From Cloeon dipterum (taxonomy: Eukaryota > Arthropoda > Insecta > Ephemeroptera > Baetidae): a DNA stretch of 64,000 bases. Position 1 is the stretch's first letter, and each line of letters starts with the position of its first letter. The notes beneath the pieces are model-generated. The model made no database searches, was not told the DNA's origin, and was given only the letters and a program-made list of their open reading frames with translations. Both the position numbers and the translations under genes were made by a program. The stretch is from assembly GCF_949628265.1 (NCBI RefSeq), contig NC_088786.1, forward strand, positions 39,639,681 to 39,703,680, read 5' to 3'. Shown piece after piece: positions 10,968-23,088 of this stretch.

Positions 10968-12673
10968 TTATACATCAATGTGCTTCTTGACAATATGACC
11001 GTACAAATAATTCTTTTTCCTATAAATTTTCTGACACTTGTCACAAATGAAATTATTACCCTGCGGACAAAAATGCTTTTCAAGAAGTCCTGAGCACTTT
11101 AACTTGCACTTGCAGTGGCGGCAAGACTTGATGGTCCGATGGTAAAACATCTTTTGACGGCTCATCTCCTGGGTACATTCTGCGCAACGAACGTATTTGT
11201 GACGCTTGTTTTTGTGATCCTTGAGAAAATATTCAGAGCCAAACAGTAACTTGCACTCTCCACACTTAATCGTTTTTGGAATATGTAAGCATTGGATGTG
11301 CCCTTCCAAGCTTCTCTTTACAAATGTGGAATAGTCGCAATGGTCGCAGCGTAAATTCGGAGTTTTGGGGTGAAATTTTTTCACGTGGCGATACAACTTC
11401 CAACTGAAGGTGAACGATTCTCCGCACCATTCGCAACTATAGGGAGTTTGTTTGCAGCTCTTCTTGTGCAATTGATACAAACCCAAGCAATTAAAACTGA
11501 GTTTGCATTTGGAACAAACGGATGGCCTTCTGTGGACTGCCTTGTACCTGAGAGAAACGTCCTGGCAACAAGATTTGCACTTGTCGAATGTATGACAATT
11601 TTTGAAGTGTAAATTAAGCAGGCATTTAGAGCCTAAACTGGCGTCGCAGCTGTCGCAGTTAAACGTCTTTAGCATGTGCTTCGACTCTTGGTGTAACCTC
11701 AACCTGGTTTTCTTTTTGGTAAAATAATCGCAATGATTACAGTGGAAAAGATCTTGTTTTGTGCCTTGTTTGTGAAACGAGTTTATATGGTGAATCATTG
11801 CAGGCTTGGATTTGAAATACTCTTGGCAGCCTTTATGCTTGCACGATAACAATTCTGGATGCATGCGTCTCATGTGCAGCCTCCACGAAGTGCTTGAGGA
11901 AAGCAATTTCCAATTTTCACAAAATTTGCAACGAATTTTGCTGCTTTCGTATGGTTTGTCACGTTTCTCGTGAAAATCCTGCTGCATATGCTGCTCTTTT
12001 TCCTCCTCGGTGTGAAAGTAAGTCATGCAGCCCCGAATTCCGCATTTGATGGCTTCTTTGTGCTTCTTCTTGACGTGATCCGCCAGCTGGTTGTATGTCT
12101 TGCCGCAGTAAAAACAAACTCCACTGCAGTATTTCCTCTTTTTAGGGATTTCCTTATCGTATTTGGCCAGATCAATCTCTTCCAACTGCACCCAACACTG
12201 TTCAACGTCTCCAACTGTAAAATTTAGAAAAAGGAAATCATCTTGACGAATATATTATCAAAAATTCACAAGTACCTGAATAATTCTCCCGCAGCACCTG
12301 TGCGTTTTCTTCTAAATCAAAGTTTTTCGGCCACCAAGCCACAGCTTCGTCTCCAGACTCGTCCCCAAACCTACAGGAACACGCGTCAAAATCAAAATAA
12401 AATATTTAGGGCTCATGAAAAAACTCACTCCGCCTGCCAGATGCAAAAGTAGCAGATCAATGCGTCTTCTTCGACCACGTCCGGCAGGTTTTCGTCTTCT
12501 TCCATCAGGTTCATGATTTTCATGGCCCATTTCCTCAGCTTGAACCTGTCCACCTGCGACGCGAGGACGTGGCCGTCCGACGTCGGACACTCGCACAGTC
12601 TGCACAGCGGCTTTTGAATCCGAGTTTTTCCTACTTGACTCCTTAAGCTCCTTGATTGTCTCTCCATCTCCAT
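10968..12673 (-). CDS. ZNF-3: ZAD-like/C2H2 zinc-finger protein
   Basis: Exons 12673-12429, 12370-12276 and 12214-10968 give 528 residues. It belongs to the subgroup with the shorter N-terminus (QVGKTRIQKPLCRLC) shared by ZNF-3 and ZNF-5 to ZNF-12. Translation can begin at the first of two ATGs two codons apart (MEMERQ). All fingers keep their ligands. F7 has an extra cysteine (CKSCCQDV). F10 is the only copy with Leu at the helix core (VKRSLEGH); F9 is TFSWKLYRH. The AATAAA overlaps the stop codon. The 3' flank has neither R1 nor an Atg1 fragment. Confidence 0.88.
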
Positions 12674-12828
12674 GTCTCGGTCCAAAAAGGTTTTAAGCGT
12701 TGAATTTCAATGCCCAGTGCCCAGTTCCTTGATTGTATTTAGTCGACGTCAGCAGTTATAAACAATCTAATTTTTTCACGCGGAACTGAACAGGAAGTCG
12801 TAAGTCGTGTGTTTACAAACGACAAACG

Positions 12829-13080
12829 ACACCGCCCCCGTTCGCAGTGGTGTGTGCGACAAGGAGAAGAAAATTAGGGATTGGTATTTCTGTTTTTCCA
12901 CATTTTTTTACTATTTTCCTCACTTTTTCAATTGAATTCCTTTTTTAATCGAGAAAATTTCTAAATCAGCTTGAGATTTAATTTAAAACTTAGAAATTTG
13001 AGTAAAGTTTTGAACTCCTTATCTGAACTCTGTCTAGTTTTAGGAGGCAACCAATCAGCGTTCAGTTTGCTTTGATTGGC
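12829..13080 (-). promoter_or_regulatory. ZNF-3 promoter
   Basis: ACCGCCCCCGTTCGCAGTGG and its extension (12831-12870) lie 156 bp upstream of the ATG. The CCAAT module (13048-13080) keeps two CCAAT boxes on the gene strand: AACCAATCAGCGTTCA, then GATTGGC, on the + strand. Confidence 0.6.
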
Positions 13081-13144
13081 TTTAACTCCAGATATCGTCA
13101 ATTTTAACTATTTAGAATTATCTCATTATTTGTAGTTCTTTTTA

Positions 13145-13730
13145 CGCTTTGAGATTCGGGACATAATGAAACCACGGGAGAATGGTACATTCACATTTTT
13201 ATCTTCTGTCAAAGTTAGACAATCCATCAGAGATCTGAGGCACCCAAATTTTAATCGGCGGTTGTTAGTTTTCGAGCTCCCCAAGCCAAGAGACATCGGC
13301 AGCTGTTTGGGAAAATTTCGTTTGTCGACTTTCCGATTTTTTCCGGAACACATATAATGCTTTTTTAATGGAGATGAAAAATTCTCTTTGAAGTTGAGCA
13401 AATGATGAGCAGTGGAAATCGAGTTCTGCGTATGAAAAGTGGACTCTTGACTGTGTCCCCCATTCCTGAGCTTCAAACTTGGAATTTCTCCATCTATTAA
13501 TGAGTACATTTAAGCGGACATAAACTTCAACGCCAAAAGTCCCGTTCAACCTATACGTTCCAAATTTAAAAGTCAAATTCGGCAGGAACTGCTCATCGAA
13601 GTTCCTGTCCCGAAAAAAATATCCGACCCCGCCCCGATTCTCATATAACCGCTTTTACTTCTGCTCGGGATCAGAATTTCCCGGGAAATGAAAAATTTCC
13701 CGGTCCTGATGGACGCTCTGCTCGTAGCTG
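13145..13730. repeat. Spacer block SA, copy 1
   Basis: A ~570-bp block, highly similar to 19015-19574 and 32865-33455, lying between the promoters of ZNF-3, ZNF-5 and ZNF-9 and the Atg1 fragments behind ZNF-4, ZNF-6 and ZNF-10. A minus-strand ORF (13265-13576) is open in this copy but broken in the others, so it may descend from a captured exon; no family was recognised. Confidence 0.75.
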
Positions 13731-13888
13731 GCCGCCGAACTGAGGAGGTTAAGCTACGGCTTCTTCCACGAGCATGCTGCCACCGCTGCAGCCTCCGTCA
13801 CGTTTGTCGCCCCCGGAGCTGACTGAGGAGACTCTTTTTTTAAAAGACCTGTTTATTACTGTGAAAATATCAGAGAGAACATAATGAG
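13731..13888 (+). pseudogene. Atg1 fragment A4
   Basis: Matches Atg1 from AGCTGGCCGCCGAACTGAGG (exon 342-971) through the shortened intron to AGAGAGAACATAATGAG at the next exon start. The reading frame is lost and the intron is present, so this is a DNA-level copy, not a processed one. It lies ~190 bp beyond the original ZNF-4 stop, antisense to ZNF-4. Confidence 0.85.
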
Positions 13889-14072
13889 CCGTTTAAAAAT
13901 ATTAAATCAAAAAAATTTAATACAATTTGAATGATGAATATATTTTTAGATTCAAATTAATTTCACATAATATTGTTTTTACTCTAAATTGAAACTACAG
14001 CAAAATTAACGTGGTGATTTTTTTTTTAATTTGACACTCGACATTTTTTTAGAATAAAGCTTTTTATTTTAA

Positions 14073-15781
14073 TTACACGTCAAAGTGCTTCCTGACAATA
14101 TGAGAATGCAAACTGGTCCTGTTCCTGTAAATTTTTGACTACTTGTCACAATATTAATTATTACCCTGCGGACAGTCATGCTTTGCAACAAGTCCTGAGC
14201 AATTTAACGTGCACTTGCACTGGCGGCAAGTCTTTACTGTCCGTAGTTTAAACATGTGTTGACGGCTCATCTTCTGCGCACATTCTACGCAACGGACGTA
14301 TTTGTGATCCTTGAGAAATGATTCAGAGGCAAACAAATGGTTGCACTCTCCACACTTAATCGTCTTTGGAAAATGCCTGTATTGCATGTGCCCCCCCATG
14401 TATGTCTTGTTAAATGAAGAATAGTCGCAATGGTCGCAGCGGAAATTAGGGATTTTGCTGTGAAATTTTCTCACGTGGTGATTTAACTTCCAACACACGT
14501 TGAACGATTCTCCACACTCCTTGCAACTATAGGGGGCTTGTTTACAGCTCTTCCGATGCAGTTGATACAAACCCGAGCACTTGAATTTGAGTTTGCATTT
14601 GGTGCAAAACGATAGCCTTCTGTGGTCAGCCTTGTACCCGAGAGAAACGTCCTGGCCACAAGATTTGCACACGTCAAATGTATGAAATTTTTTGTAGTGA
14701 AAATTAACAAGGAATTTTGAGCCGAAACTGGCGTCGCAACTGTCGCATTTGAACATCTTTGGGAAGTGCTTTGCCTGTTGATGTAGCACCATCACGTTCA
14801 TCCTGGTTGTGAAATAATCGCAATGCTCGCACTCAAAAAGATATTGATTTATGCCTTTTTTGTGAAACGAGTTGACATGGAGAATCATTTCAGACTTGGA
14901 TTTGAAAAACTCTTTGCAGCCTAAACGAGAGCACGCCACCAGTTCTGGATGCATGCGTCTAATGTGCCGCTTCCACAATGTTCTTGAGGAATACAATTTG
15001 CTGTCTTTACAAAATTTGCAACGAATTTTGCTGCTTTCCCCTGGTTTGCCACCTTTCTCGTGAAAATCATGCTGCATGTGATGCTCTTTTTCCTCCACGG
15101 TGTGAAAGTAAGTCGTGCAGCCCCAAATTCCGCATTTGATGGCTTCTTTGTGCATGTATTTGACGTGCTTCATCAGATGGTTGTATCTGTTGCCGCAGTA
15201 AAGACACACCTCACTGCCGCATTTCCTCTTTTTAGGGATTTTCTTTTCGTATTCGGCCAGATCAATCTCCTCCAACTGCACCCAACACTGTTCAACTTCT
15301 CCAACTGAAAAATTTTATCAATGGAAATTCCTTTTTATTATTTTAAAAAAATTCTTAAGTACCTGAATAATTCTCCCGAAGAACCTTAGCGTTTTCTTCC
15401 AAATCAAGGTTTTTCGGCCACCAAGCCACAGCCTCGTCTCCAGACTCGTCCCCAAACCTAAAATGCGAGTCAAAATTAACGAACTGCATTTTTATCATCT
15501 TGAAAAACATACTCTGCTTGCCAGATGCAAAAGTAGCAGATCAAAGCGTCTTTTTCGACAACCTCCGGCAGGTTTTCGTCTTCTTCCGTCAGGTTCATGA
15601 TCCTCATGGCCCATTTCCTCAGCTTGAACCTGTCCACGTGCGACGCGAGGACGTGGCCGTCCGACGTCGGACACTCGCACACTCTGCACAGCGGCTTTTG
15701 AATGGCAGGTTTCGCTTCTCCGACTCTTTGCGGCTGCATCTCTCGACTCCTTAAGCTTCTGGTTCTGGAATGTTTCTCCAT
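14073..15781 (-). CDS. ZNF-4: ZAD-like/C2H2 zinc-finger protein, last finger lost
   Basis: Exons 15781-15513, 15457-15363 and 15304-14154 give 504 residues. A TAA at 14154-14156, right after the PQGNN that follows F13, removes F14; a second nonsense codon follows five codons on. Beyond it the old finger stays in frame to its former stop at 14073. Other decay: five residues are deleted between F11 and F12 (DHKYVRC), removing the second His of F11, and the F12 His is replaced by Leu (FKLRTVKTC). The ZAD is intact apart from small changes (CRVC knuckle, ASHVDRF). Helices: F9 NVCWKLNHH, F10 NKTYMGGH. A start at 15781 fits paralogues; the frame is open further upstream. Confidence 0.85.
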
Positions 15782-15938
15782 GGCTCCACCCAAAAAGGTT
15801 GCGTTAATTTTCAATGCCCAGTTAGTTCCTGATTGGGTCGCCAGTCATAAACAAGCAAATTTTTTCACGCGGAACTTTTGCTGCTTGCATTATTTGCATC
15901 TTCCTGTGAAGTCATGTGTTTAACGTGTTTACAAGCAT

Positions 15939-16217
15939 CACCTCCGTTACTCCGCCCACGTTCACAGTGGTGTGTGCGATAAGGAGAAGAATTTTTACAA
16001 GCTGTCACCTGGTTTTCGACTTTTATTTAATATTTTTTATTTTCATTTTTAATTAAATTACTCTTTTGGTTTAATATTTTTTTTAAATAGAGTTACATTT
16101 ATTATTTTAAACGAAATAATTTGTTGTTTTATTGTTAACTTCTCATCTTACCTCTATTGTTTTTAAGGAGGTAACCAATCAGCGATCAGCGCGGTTTAGC
16201 ACTTTCTTTGATGGGCG
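15939..16217 (-). promoter_or_regulatory. ZNF-4 promoter
   Basis: The GC-box motif is altered to CTCCGCCCACGTTCACAGTGG (15949-15990). The distal module (16168-16217) keeps one CCAAT (GTAACCAATCAGCG); the second reads GATGGGCG. This gene and ZNF-15 share the CCCACG variant. Confidence 0.5.
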
Positions 16218-16844
16218 TACTCCTGTTAAGAATTAAGAAACAATAATTATCTCTTATCTGTTTATGTACATAGGAGCCAAACTCATAAGATGCTCGACTA
16301 AGTTTGGTTGCAGAGAGAGTGATGTCGGAGAAGAAAAACACTGTTTGTCTCAAGAAACTCGTGTATTCACTTTTAGCGCGTATATATATATAAAACTGGA
16401 AAATAAAATATCACAATAAATGAATTGAGGATTTTGTTTAAGTCTTTGTTGGGTGTAGCAAGATTTGATTGCACATAGGAAATTAATTATACTTGAGAGC
16501 CTTCTCTATACGATCCTTGTGCGAATTTTGAGGAAAATTCGCAATATTGAAAAATTAATCGAAAATTTATAGAGAAATTTTGATTACCAAGCATTTTAAC
16601 TCATTTTCTCGAAAAATTTAAACGGTATAACCTGGAAATTATGCTTCTTCCCAAAGTTTCAACTTAAAATAAATTTTGATAAAGCCTACATTTATAAAAT
16701 TATATAATCCATTGAATTGAATAAATTTTTAGATTCCAAATAGTTTCATTGCAGCATGATTTTTTATATAAAACAAAGAAAATGTACTGGCAATTTTTTT
16801 ATTTAACACGCTTCAATTTTTTAGAATAAAGCTTTTTATTTAAT
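16218..16844. other. Spacer ZNF-4/ZNF-5
   Basis: AT-rich and without a gene. 16560-16610 resembles 48320-48390 and 54620-54690 (AGAGAAATTTTGATTA..AAGCATTTTAACTCAT), so ZNF-5, ZNF-14 and ZNF-15 share a third type of 3' flank with neither R1 nor an Atg1 fragment. Confidence 0.45.
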
Positions 16845-18544
16845 TTATTTACCAATGTGCTTGCTGACAAAATGGCAATACAAATTTCTCTTATCCAAAT
16901 AAAAATTCGGGCACATGTCACAATAGTAATTTTTACTCTGCAGACACACATGGTTTTTAAGAAGACCACGACACTTGAATTTGCACTTGCAGCGGCGGCA
17001 ACTCTTGACAGTTCGATGGAAACGCATGTAAGGACGGGTTATCTGCTGGGCACATTCTGCGCAACGAACATATTCGTGCGATCTGTCCTTGTGAATCTTG
17101 AGAATGGATTCTGAGCCAAACAATTTGCTGCACTCTCCACACTTAATCATCTTTGGCAAATGTCTGTATTGCATATGATTCGCCATGTGGCTCTTTTCAA
17201 ATGTAAAAAAATCACAATGGTCGCAGCGGAAATTAGGGGTTTTGCTGTGAACTTTTCTCACGTGGCAATTCAGCTTCCAACACACGTTGAACGATTCTTC
17301 ACACTCCTTGCAACAATAGGGGGCTGGTTTGCAGCTCTTCCTGTGCAGTTGATACAAACCAGAGCAAGTGAATTTGAGTTTGCATTTGGAGCAAGCCAAT
17401 GACCTTAAGTGGTCAGCCTTATGCCCGTGAGAAACGTCCTGGCCACAAGATTTGCACTTGTCGAATCTATGAATTTGATTGTTGTGAAAATTAACCAGGT
17501 ATTTTGAGCCGAATTTGGCGTCGCAAAGGTCGCATTGGAAGACCTTTGGCATGTGCTTCGCCTCTTCGTGTTTTCTCAAAACACCCTTAAATGTGGTGAA
17601 ATACTCGCAATGCTTGCACAGGAAAAGATCTTGATTTTTGCCTTGTTTGTGATAAGAGTTGATATGGAGAATCATTTCAGACTTGGATTTGAAGTACTCT
17701 TTGCAGCCGTAATGCGTGCAAGCAAACGGAAGATCAGGGTGGTTGTGTTTCATGTGCCATCTCCACGATTTCAATGAGGAATACAATTTGCCGATTTCAC
17801 AAAAATTGCAAGAAAAATTCTTCCTTTCGCGTGGTTGTTCACGTTTCTCGTGTAAATCCTGCTGCATGTGCTGCTCTTTTTCTTCCTTGGTGCGAAAGTA
17901 AGTCGAGCAGCCCCAAATTCCGCATTTGATGGCTTCTTTGTGCATCAGTTTGACGTGGTCCGTCAGTTTGTTGTAACTGTTGCCGCAGTAGAGACAAACT
18001 CCACTGCCGTATTTCCTCTTTTTAGGGATTTCCTTTCCGTACTCGGCCGGATCAATTTCTTCCAACTGCACCCAACACTGCTCAATTTCTCCAACTGTAA
18101 AATTTAGAAAAAGGAAATAATCTTGACGAATATATTATCAAAAATTCACAAGTACCTGAATAATACTCGCGAAGAACCTTTGCGTTTCCTTCCAAATCAA
18201 GGTTTTTCGGCCACCAAGCCACAGTCTCGTCTCCAGACTCGTCCCCAAACCTACAAAACACGCGTCAAAATCAAAATAAATTTTATAGATTGTGACAAAA
18301 CTCACTCTGCTTGCCAGATGCAAAAATAGCAGATCAATGCGTCTTCTTCGACCACGTCCGGCAGGTTTTCGTCTTCTTCCGTCAGTTTCATGACCTCCAT
18401 GGCCCATTTCCTCAGCTTGAACCTGTCCACCTGCGACGCGAGGACGTGGCCGTCCGACGTCGGACACTCGCACAGTCTGCACAGCGGCTTTTGAATCGGA
18501 GTTTTTCCTACTTGACTCCTTAAGCTCCTTGAACGTCTCTCCAT
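16845..18544 (-). CDS. ZNF-5: ZAD-like/C2H2 zinc-finger protein
   Basis: Exons 18544-18306, 18250-18156 and 18094-16845 give 527 residues. All fourteen fingers are recognisable. The linker between F2 and F3 is distinct (EQPRERKNFS), F3 begins CNFC, and F9 begins CCKECEES. The protein ends H-I-G-K where most paralogues end HIDV or HIDK. F9 helix NVCWKLNCH has Cys at the position before the first His; F10 is EKSHMANH. AATAAA lies within 15 bases of the stop. Confidence 0.88.
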
Positions 18545-18705
18545 CTCCGTGTCTCCGTCCGAAAATGTTTTAAGCGTTAAATTTTAAATGGTCAGTGCCC
18601 AGTTGTTTGCTTTGTATTGGGTCGGCAGTTATAATCAAGCAAATTTAATCATGCGGAGCTCTTGCTGCATGCACTGTGAAGTCGTGTGTTTACAAGTGAC
18701 AAGTG

Positions 18706-18960
18706 ACACCGCCCCCGTTCGCAGTGGTGTGTGCGACAAGGAGAAGAAAATTAGGGATTGGTTTTTCTCTTTTTCCACTTTTTTTTATTCTTTTCCTCAC
18801 TTTTTCTATTGAATTACTTTTTTAATCGAGAAAATTTCTAAATCAGCTTGAGAATTTATTTAAAAACTAGAAATTTGAGTAAAGTTTTGAACTCCTTATC
18901 TGAACTCTGTCTAGTTTTAGGAGGCAACCAATCAGCGTTCAGTTTGCTTTGATTGGCGCT
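18706..18960 (-). promoter_or_regulatory. ZNF-5 promoter
   Basis: GC-box motif at 18708-18748, 162 bp upstream of the ATG; paired CCAAT boxes at 18924-18958. The sequence is nearly the same as the ZNF-3 and ZNF-9 promoters, consistent with block duplication. Confidence 0.6.
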
Positions 18961-19014
18961 AACTCCAGATATCTTAAATTTTAACTCTTTAGAATTATTT
19001 CATTATTTGTAGTT

Positions 19015-19574
19015 CATTTTACGCTTCGAGATTCGGGACATAATGAAACCGCGGTAGAATGGTACATTCACGTTTTCACCTTCTGTAAAAGGTAGACTAT
19101 ACATCAGAGATCTGAGCCACCCAAATTTTGATCGGCGGTTGTTGGTTTTCGAGCTCCCCAAGCCAAGAGACATCGGCAGCTGTTTGGGAAAATTTCGTTG
19201 GCCGACTTTCCGATTTTTTCCGGAACACATAAATGCTTTTTTAATGGAGATGAAAAATTCTCTTTGAAGTTGAGCAAATGATGAGCAGTGGAAATCGAGT
19301 TCTGCGAATGAAAAGTGGACTCTTGACTGGTGTCCCCCATTCCTGAGCTTCAAACTTGGAATTTATCCATATATTAACAAGCACATTTAAGCGAACATAA
19401 ACTTCAACGCCAAAAGTCCCGTTCAACCTACGTTCGCCAGGAACTGCTCATCGGAATTCCTGTCCCGAAAAAAATACCCGATCCCGCCCCGATTCTTCGT
19501 ATAACCGCTTTTAACTCTGCTCGGGATCAGAATTGCCCGGAAAAAAATATTTCCCGGTCCCGATGGACGCTCTG
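19015..19574. repeat. Spacer block SA, copy 2
   Basis: Second copy of the block described at 13145-13730, in the same orientation and context, with small indels that break the ORF of copy 1. Confidence 0.75.
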
Positions 19575-19727
19575 CTCGCAGCTGGCCACCGAACTGAGGA
19601 GGTTAAGCTACAGGCCGCCACCACTGCAGCCTTCGTCACGTTTTTGTCGCCCCCGGAGCTGCCAAAGGAGACTTTTTTTAAATGCCCTGTTTATTGCTGT
19701 GAAAATATCAGAGAGAACATAATGAGG
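19575..19727 (+). pseudogene. Atg1 fragment A6
   Basis: Same segment of Atg1 as A4, from GCTCGCAGCTGGCCACCG to AGAGAGAACATAATGAGG, with a short internal deletion that removes the part encoding SYGFFHEQ. It sits ~180 bp beyond the ancestral ZNF-6 stop. Confidence 0.82.
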
Positions 19728-19906
19728 CGTTTTAAAAATATTAAATCAAAAAATTTTAATGAAATTTGAATAATGAATGTTTTCACAGATTCAAATTAAA
19801 TTTCATATATTGTTTTTACTCAAAATTGAAACTGCAGCAATATAAACCTGGTGATTTTTTTCAATTTGACGCGACATTTTTTTTAGAATAAAGATTTATA
19901 TTTTAA

Positions 19907-21609
19907 TTACACGTCAAAGTGCTTCCTGACAATATGAGAATATAAACTGGTCCTGTTCCTATAAATTTTTGGACACTTTGTCACAGTATAAATTATTACC
20001 CTGCGGACAGTCATGCATTGCAACAAGTCCTAAGCAATTTAATGTGCACTTGCACTGGCAACAAGTCTTTACTGTCCGGTGTCTTAACAAGTCTTGATGG
20101 CTTATCTTCTGCGCACATTCTGTGCAACGAACGTATTCGTGTCGCAAGTTTCTGTGATCCTTGAGAAATGATTCAGAGGCAAACAAATGGTTGCACTCTC
20201 CACACTTAATCGTCTTTGGAAAATGTCTGTATTGCATGTGCCGCGGCATGTATCTCTTTTCAAAAGTGGAATAGTTGCAATGGTCGCAGCGGAAATTAGG
20301 GGTTTTGCTGTGAAATTTTCTCACGTGGCTATTCAACTTCCAACGCACGTTGAACGATTCTCCACACTCTTCGCAACTATAGGGGGCTTGTTTGCAGCTC
20401 TTCCGATGCAGTTTATGCATACCCGAGCACTTGAATTTGAGTTTGCATTTGGGGCAAACAGATGGCCTTCTGTGGCGTGCCTTGTACCCGTAAGCCACGT
20501 CCTGGCCACAAGATTTGCACACGTCGAATGTATGAAACTTTTTGTAGTGCGAATTAACAAAGTATTTTGAGCCGAAACTGGCGTCGCAACTGTCGCATTT
20601 GAACATCTTTGGCATGTGGTTTGACTGTTGGTGTAGCACCATTAAGTTCCTAATCGGTGTGAAATAATCGCAATGCTCGCACTCAAATAGATCTTGATTT
20701 ATGCCTTTTTTGTGAAACGAGTTGATATGGAGCATCATTTCAGGCTTCGATTTGAAGTACTCAATGCAGCATACACGCGAGCACGCCACTAGTTCTGGAT
20801 GCATGCGTTTCATGTGCTGCCTCCAATATAATCTTGAGGAATACAATTTGCCATTTTCACAAAATTTGCAACGAATTTCGCTGCTTTCCCATGGTTTGCC
20901 ACCTTTCTCGTGAAAATCATGCTGCATGTGATGCTCTTTTTCCTCCACGGTGTGAAAGTAAGTTCTGCAGCCCCAAATTCCGCATTTGATGGCTTCTTTG
21001 TGCATGTATTTGACGTGATATGTCAGATGGTCGTATCTCTTTCCACAGTAAAGACACACTTTACTGCCGTATTTCCTCTTTTTAGGGATTTCCTTATCGT
21101 ATTTGGCCAGATCAACCTCTTCCAACTGCACCCAACACTGTTCAACTTCTCCAACTGTAAAATTAAAGAGAATAGAAATCGCCATGATGTAATTATTATA
21201 AATTCCTCAAGTACCTGAATAATTCTCGCGAAGAACCTTAGCTTTTTCGTCCAAATCAAGGTTTCTCGGCCACCAAGCCACAGCCTCGTCTCCAGACTCG
21301 TCCCCAAACCTAAAAAAAGCGATAAAATCAAAATAAAATATTTAAAGCTCATGAAAACACATACTCTGCCTGCCAGATGCAAAAATAGCAGATCAAAGCG
21401 TCTTCTTCGACCACGTCCGGCAGGTTTTCGTCGTCTTCCGTCAGGTTCATGACCTCCATGGCCCATTTCCTCAGCTTGATCCTGTCCACCTGCGACGCGA
21501 GGACGTGGCCGTCTGACGTCGGACACTCGCACAGTCTACACAGCGGCTTTTGAATCGGAGCTTTTCCTACTTGACTCCTTAAGCTCCTTGAATTTCTCTC
21601 CATCTCCAT
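19907..21609 (-). CDS. ZNF-6: ZAD-like/C2H2 zinc-finger protein, last finger frameshifted
   Basis: Exons 21609-21365, 21309-21215 and 21154-19959 give 511 residues. One extra T (+ strand CACTTTGTCAC where ZNF-10 has CACTTGTCAC) shifts the frame just after F14 begins (CDK then VSKNL, stop), destroying that finger. The old frame continues as a remnant to 19907. The other thirteen fingers keep their ligands. F9 is NVRWKLNSH and F10 EKRYMPRH; the F10 knuckle reads CDHCNY. It is closest in exon 3 to ZNF-10 and ZNF-8. Confidence 0.86.
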
Positions 21610-21766
21610 GTCTCAGCCCAGAAAGGCTTAAAGCGTTAAATTTTAATGCCCTGTGCTCGCAGTTCCTTGCTTGTTTTGGGTCGGCAGCAGGTCAGGAGTC
21701 ATAAACAAACAAATCTTTTTACGTGGAGCTTTTGCCGCTTGCACTGTCAGGTAGTGTGTTTAGAAA

Positions 21767-22040
21767 TGACACCGCGCCGGCAACGCCCCGTTTGCAGAGG
21801 TGTGTGCGACAAGGAGAAGAAAATTAGTTAATATTATCTTTTTTTCTAGTTTTTTTATCATATTTTTCTTTGTTTTTAAAAAAATTCTCTTTATGTTTAA
21901 TACCTTTCTAGAATAAACTTGGATTAATAATCTAAAACTTAAAAATTCGATTTATTCTTTTAACTCCATATCTTACCTCTAACGGTTTTTAGGAGGCAAC
22001 CAATCAGCGTTCAGCGCGGTTCAATGCTTTGTATTGGCCG
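21767..22040 (-). promoter_or_regulatory. ZNF-6 promoter (diverged)
   Basis: The GC-box motif is disrupted by a 12-bp insertion (ACACCGCGCCGGCAACGCCCCG, then TTTGCAGAGG) at 21769-21820. The CCAAT module (21994-22040) has AACCAATCAGCGTTCA and GTATTGGCC. It may be weaker than its paralogues. Confidence 0.5.
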
Positions 22041-22139
22041 TATTGGCGATCTCGTTTGTATTTTCCAAAAATTTCGGACTAATTTTGAGGAAAAAGGTTT
22101 GAATTTTTGAACAATGCAGAAAAACCTGAAACAATACTT

Positions 22140-22562
22140 CAGTTGCATAAACCCTAAGTGTTCGAAGCCGCCAATTAACAGATGGCGCCACCGTAGACTT
22201 TCGATTTTAAGGCACTTCCGCTGCGATTTTACACTCAATCTAGCTACTCTGCATTCTTCAATTAATTTGCTATTTTTTGACGTGCTGAAAACCAAAATCG
22301 GTTCAGCCAATCGCCGTAGAATCGTGAAAAACTATTTTTTGAAATAAAAAATCTTTTCCAACGTTTCTACGGCGAATTGCTGAACCGATTTTGGTTTTCA
22401 GCACGTCAAAAATTAGCAAATTAATTAAAAAAAGCCAAATAGCTAGATTGAGTCTGAAATCGCAGCGGAAATGCCTTAAAACCGCTTAAAACAAATTTTT
22501 TTAAGAAAGTCTGTGGTACGCCATCTGTTGGCGGCTTCAAACACTAAGGGTTTATGCAACTG
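22140..22562. mobile_element. 423-bp foldback element (MITE)
   Basis: An imperfect palindrome starting CAGTTGCATAAACCCTAAGTG and ending with its complement CACTAAGGGTTTATGCAACTG. Inner blocks (ACAGATGGCG, TGCTGAAAACCAAAATCGGTT) also pair across the centre near 22340. No gene is encoded. The flanks rejoin in the related sequence at 59330-59380, which lacks the element, so it is a true insertion. Target duplication is not clear. Confidence 0.8.
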
Positions 22563-22599
22563 GTCAGTTAAAGGTTTTTTAAGCAAAAAATAGGTGCTT

Positions 22600-23088
22600 A
22601 ATTTTGTACAATAAAATTGGCGAATATCCTGGTAAAAACTGCAAGAGATGCGTTTCGTGCTTTAATCTTAAACTACAAATTTTAAATTAATTAATTTTTT
22701 TATGAAATCTGTGTCTCCTTAAAAAATGGCTCTATTTAGAGTTTACATTTTAGGATCAAATAAATTTTCGAAATCGGAATACAAAAAGTGAATCACTTGA
22801 AAACCGATATTCATCGATATATTTATACAATCTGCCTGGTTTCAAAAAAAGCGCAACTTTCAAAACCCGAAAACGTTAATTTCCTTTTTGCAAAAAGGGT
22901 GAAAATTAATTCAAGACAGTCAAAATTTGGGAGCTTAATTTTGTTAGAAGTCACGCAATTTTACTGCAGCCAAGTCGCAATTATTAACAACTTGATATAG
23001 CAGATTTCTAAAATTTGGCAATGCACAAAAAAATTAACCAGTTTTAGGGTTAACCACATTTTTCTCAATTTAACGTCAAAAAAGTCAG
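22600..23088. repeat. Spacer block SB, copy 1
   Basis: A ~490-bp block starting near ATCCTGGTAAAAACTGCAAG and including GAAGTCACGCAATTTTACTG. Further copies, often partial, are at 26680-27069, 29830-30190, 41469-41660 and 59370-59520. It sits directly before the Atg1 fragments A7, A8, A9 and A13. Non-coding. Confidence 0.75.

Noticed and set aside
13265-13576. A 103-codon minus-strand ORF in spacer block SA
   Set aside because: Broken in both other copies of the block and without a recognisable domain, so it is not called as a gene.
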